From Nocardia fusca NBRC 14340 (GTDB lineage Bacteria > Actinomycetota > Actinomycetes > Mycobacteriales > Mycobacteriaceae): a stretch of DNA of 64,000 bases. Made by a program: the position numbers and the translations under genes. Location: contig NZ_BDCU01000059.1 in assembly GCF_001618425.1 (NCBI RefSeq), positions 25,064-89,063 of the forward strand, written 5' to 3'. Below, one piece after another: positions 63,561-64,000 of this stretch (position 1 is the stretch's first letter; each line of letters begins with the position of its first letter). The notes beneath the pieces were generated by a model. That model was not told where the DNA came from. It saw nothing but the letters and a program-made list of their open reading frames with translations, and ran no database searches.

Positions 63561-63991
63561 TCTCCACACCTCCACTAACCAAAACCCGCCCGACCGCTAC
63601 ATTCTCCGGCACAGTAACAGCGCCGCACCGGCCCCCGCGCACAACACCGACGAAAACCGCTCCCTGCCGGACGGCTGACCGAGCAATGGAGTTCGCCGCA
63701 CTCCGCTTGCGCCGAGATATCTGGGTACAGAAAGTCCGCCGCCAAGCTCCCAGACGGCAGTTTTTCCGAGACAGTCGCCTGGTAAAGGCCTTCATTTAGT
63801 TGCTCAGGCGAGCTCATACTCGCCCTCCGCCCGAATCAGCGTCCCTCCCAGGGCACAGGAAACCACGAGTAATAGCGAACCCATTCGGCAATAAGTTCCG
63901 GCAGCTGTTGGGCTGGGGACTGTCTGAAATTCGGTGGATCTGATCTCGGTCCGACGGCCGAGCCTGTGTGCTCGGCAGGAAGGATCGATTG
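63561..63991. other. Intergenic region without recognised feature
   Basis: I see no supported gene, repeat or DosR-like palindrome in these 431 bases. A short minus-strand frame of 80 codons (63575-63817) lacks homology and a clear ribosome-binding site. Confidence 0.5.
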
Positions 63992-64000
63992 ATGTCGGAC
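63992..64000 (+). CDS. Start of next gene, cut by window edge
   Basis: ATG TCG GAC at the last nine bases follows AGGAAGGA at 10 bases and probably opens a gene. Nothing can be said about its product. Confidence 0.35.

Noticed and set aside
63575..63817. An 80-codon minus-strand frame beside Lsr2
   Set aside because: No homology and unusual cysteine-rich ending; no ribosome-binding site.

Overview
The window is high-GC DNA with GTG/TTG starts, tightly overlapping operons and an Lsr2 gene. Together with many orthologue-like matches to Mycobacterium tuberculosis hypoxia genes, this points to a mycolic-acid actinobacterium, most likely Nocardia or a close relative (inference from gene content; no rRNA or tRNA is present to settle it). 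About the first 36 kb, and again 50.5-62 kb, read as a large dormancy (DosR/DevR) island. It holds the response regulator DosR (19775-20422) and its haem-GAF sensor kinase DosS (20498-22237). Around them lie the classes of gene that DosR controls in mycobacteria: HspX/Acr, the Rv2030c-type phosphoribosyltransferase/esterase, DUF1918, three Acg-type nitroreductases, four universal stress proteins (one frameshifted), a flavin split-barrel protein, OtsB1, P-type ATPases, a CBS-BON protein, an Rv1733c-like membrane protein and a group 3b-type [NiFe] hydrogenase. Copies of a GGGAC-N4-GTCCC-like palindrome sit in front of most of these units.

Layout. 1-5392: acetyl-CoA synthetase (cut by the window edge), E1 alpha, E1 beta and E2 of a 2-oxoacid dehydrogenase and a free-standing acyl carrier protein, nearly all with stop/start overlaps. 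5415-10415: flavodoxin, DUF2267, Rv2030c-like, HspX and DUF1918. 10448-16665: OtsB1-type trehalose enzyme and nitroreductase, divergent from a universal stress protein. 16752-19558: zinc alcohol dehydrogenase, flavin split-barrel protein and a GyrI-DUF302 fusion. 19775-31881: dosRS, nitroreductase-USP-P2 ATPase operon, HIT protein, nitroreductase and a second P2 ATPase. 31952-35454: CBS-BON, membrane protein, broken USP and Rv1733c-like protein.

35.6-50.4 kb is a different kind of DNA: two ABC-2 exporter modules, each with a divergent GbsR/MarR-type regulator and a palindromic operator; an nhaA operon; a sodium/glutamate symporter pseudogene; a TetR/deazaflavin-oxidoreductase pair; an MFS remnant. 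Two copies of a structured RNA-like leader occur here, one in front of nhaA (37951-38033) and one at 45884-45962. They share an identical 37-nt framework, and a 9-bp hairpin is kept in both by compensatory changes. This is the least explained element in the window.

50.5-62.2 kb returns to hypoxia functions: a six-gene hydrogenase operon that includes a lone cyclic-nucleotide-binding-domain protein, a divergent USP plus GerW/YtfJ-like protein, a third ABC-2 exporter and a FadD15-like acyl-CoA ligase behind a 626-bp leader with two DosR-like half-conserved sites. The right edge holds a small P-loop kinase, an Lsr2 paralogue and the first codons of another gene.

Working model (inference): oxygen, NO or redox state is read by DosS, DosR switches on its own promoter and the flanking units, and the cell gains protein protection (HspX), electron disposal (hydrogenase, nitroreductases, flavodoxin), acetyl-unit recycling (acetyl-CoA synthetase and dehydrogenase), ion homeostasis (ATPases) and trehalose turnover (OtsB1).
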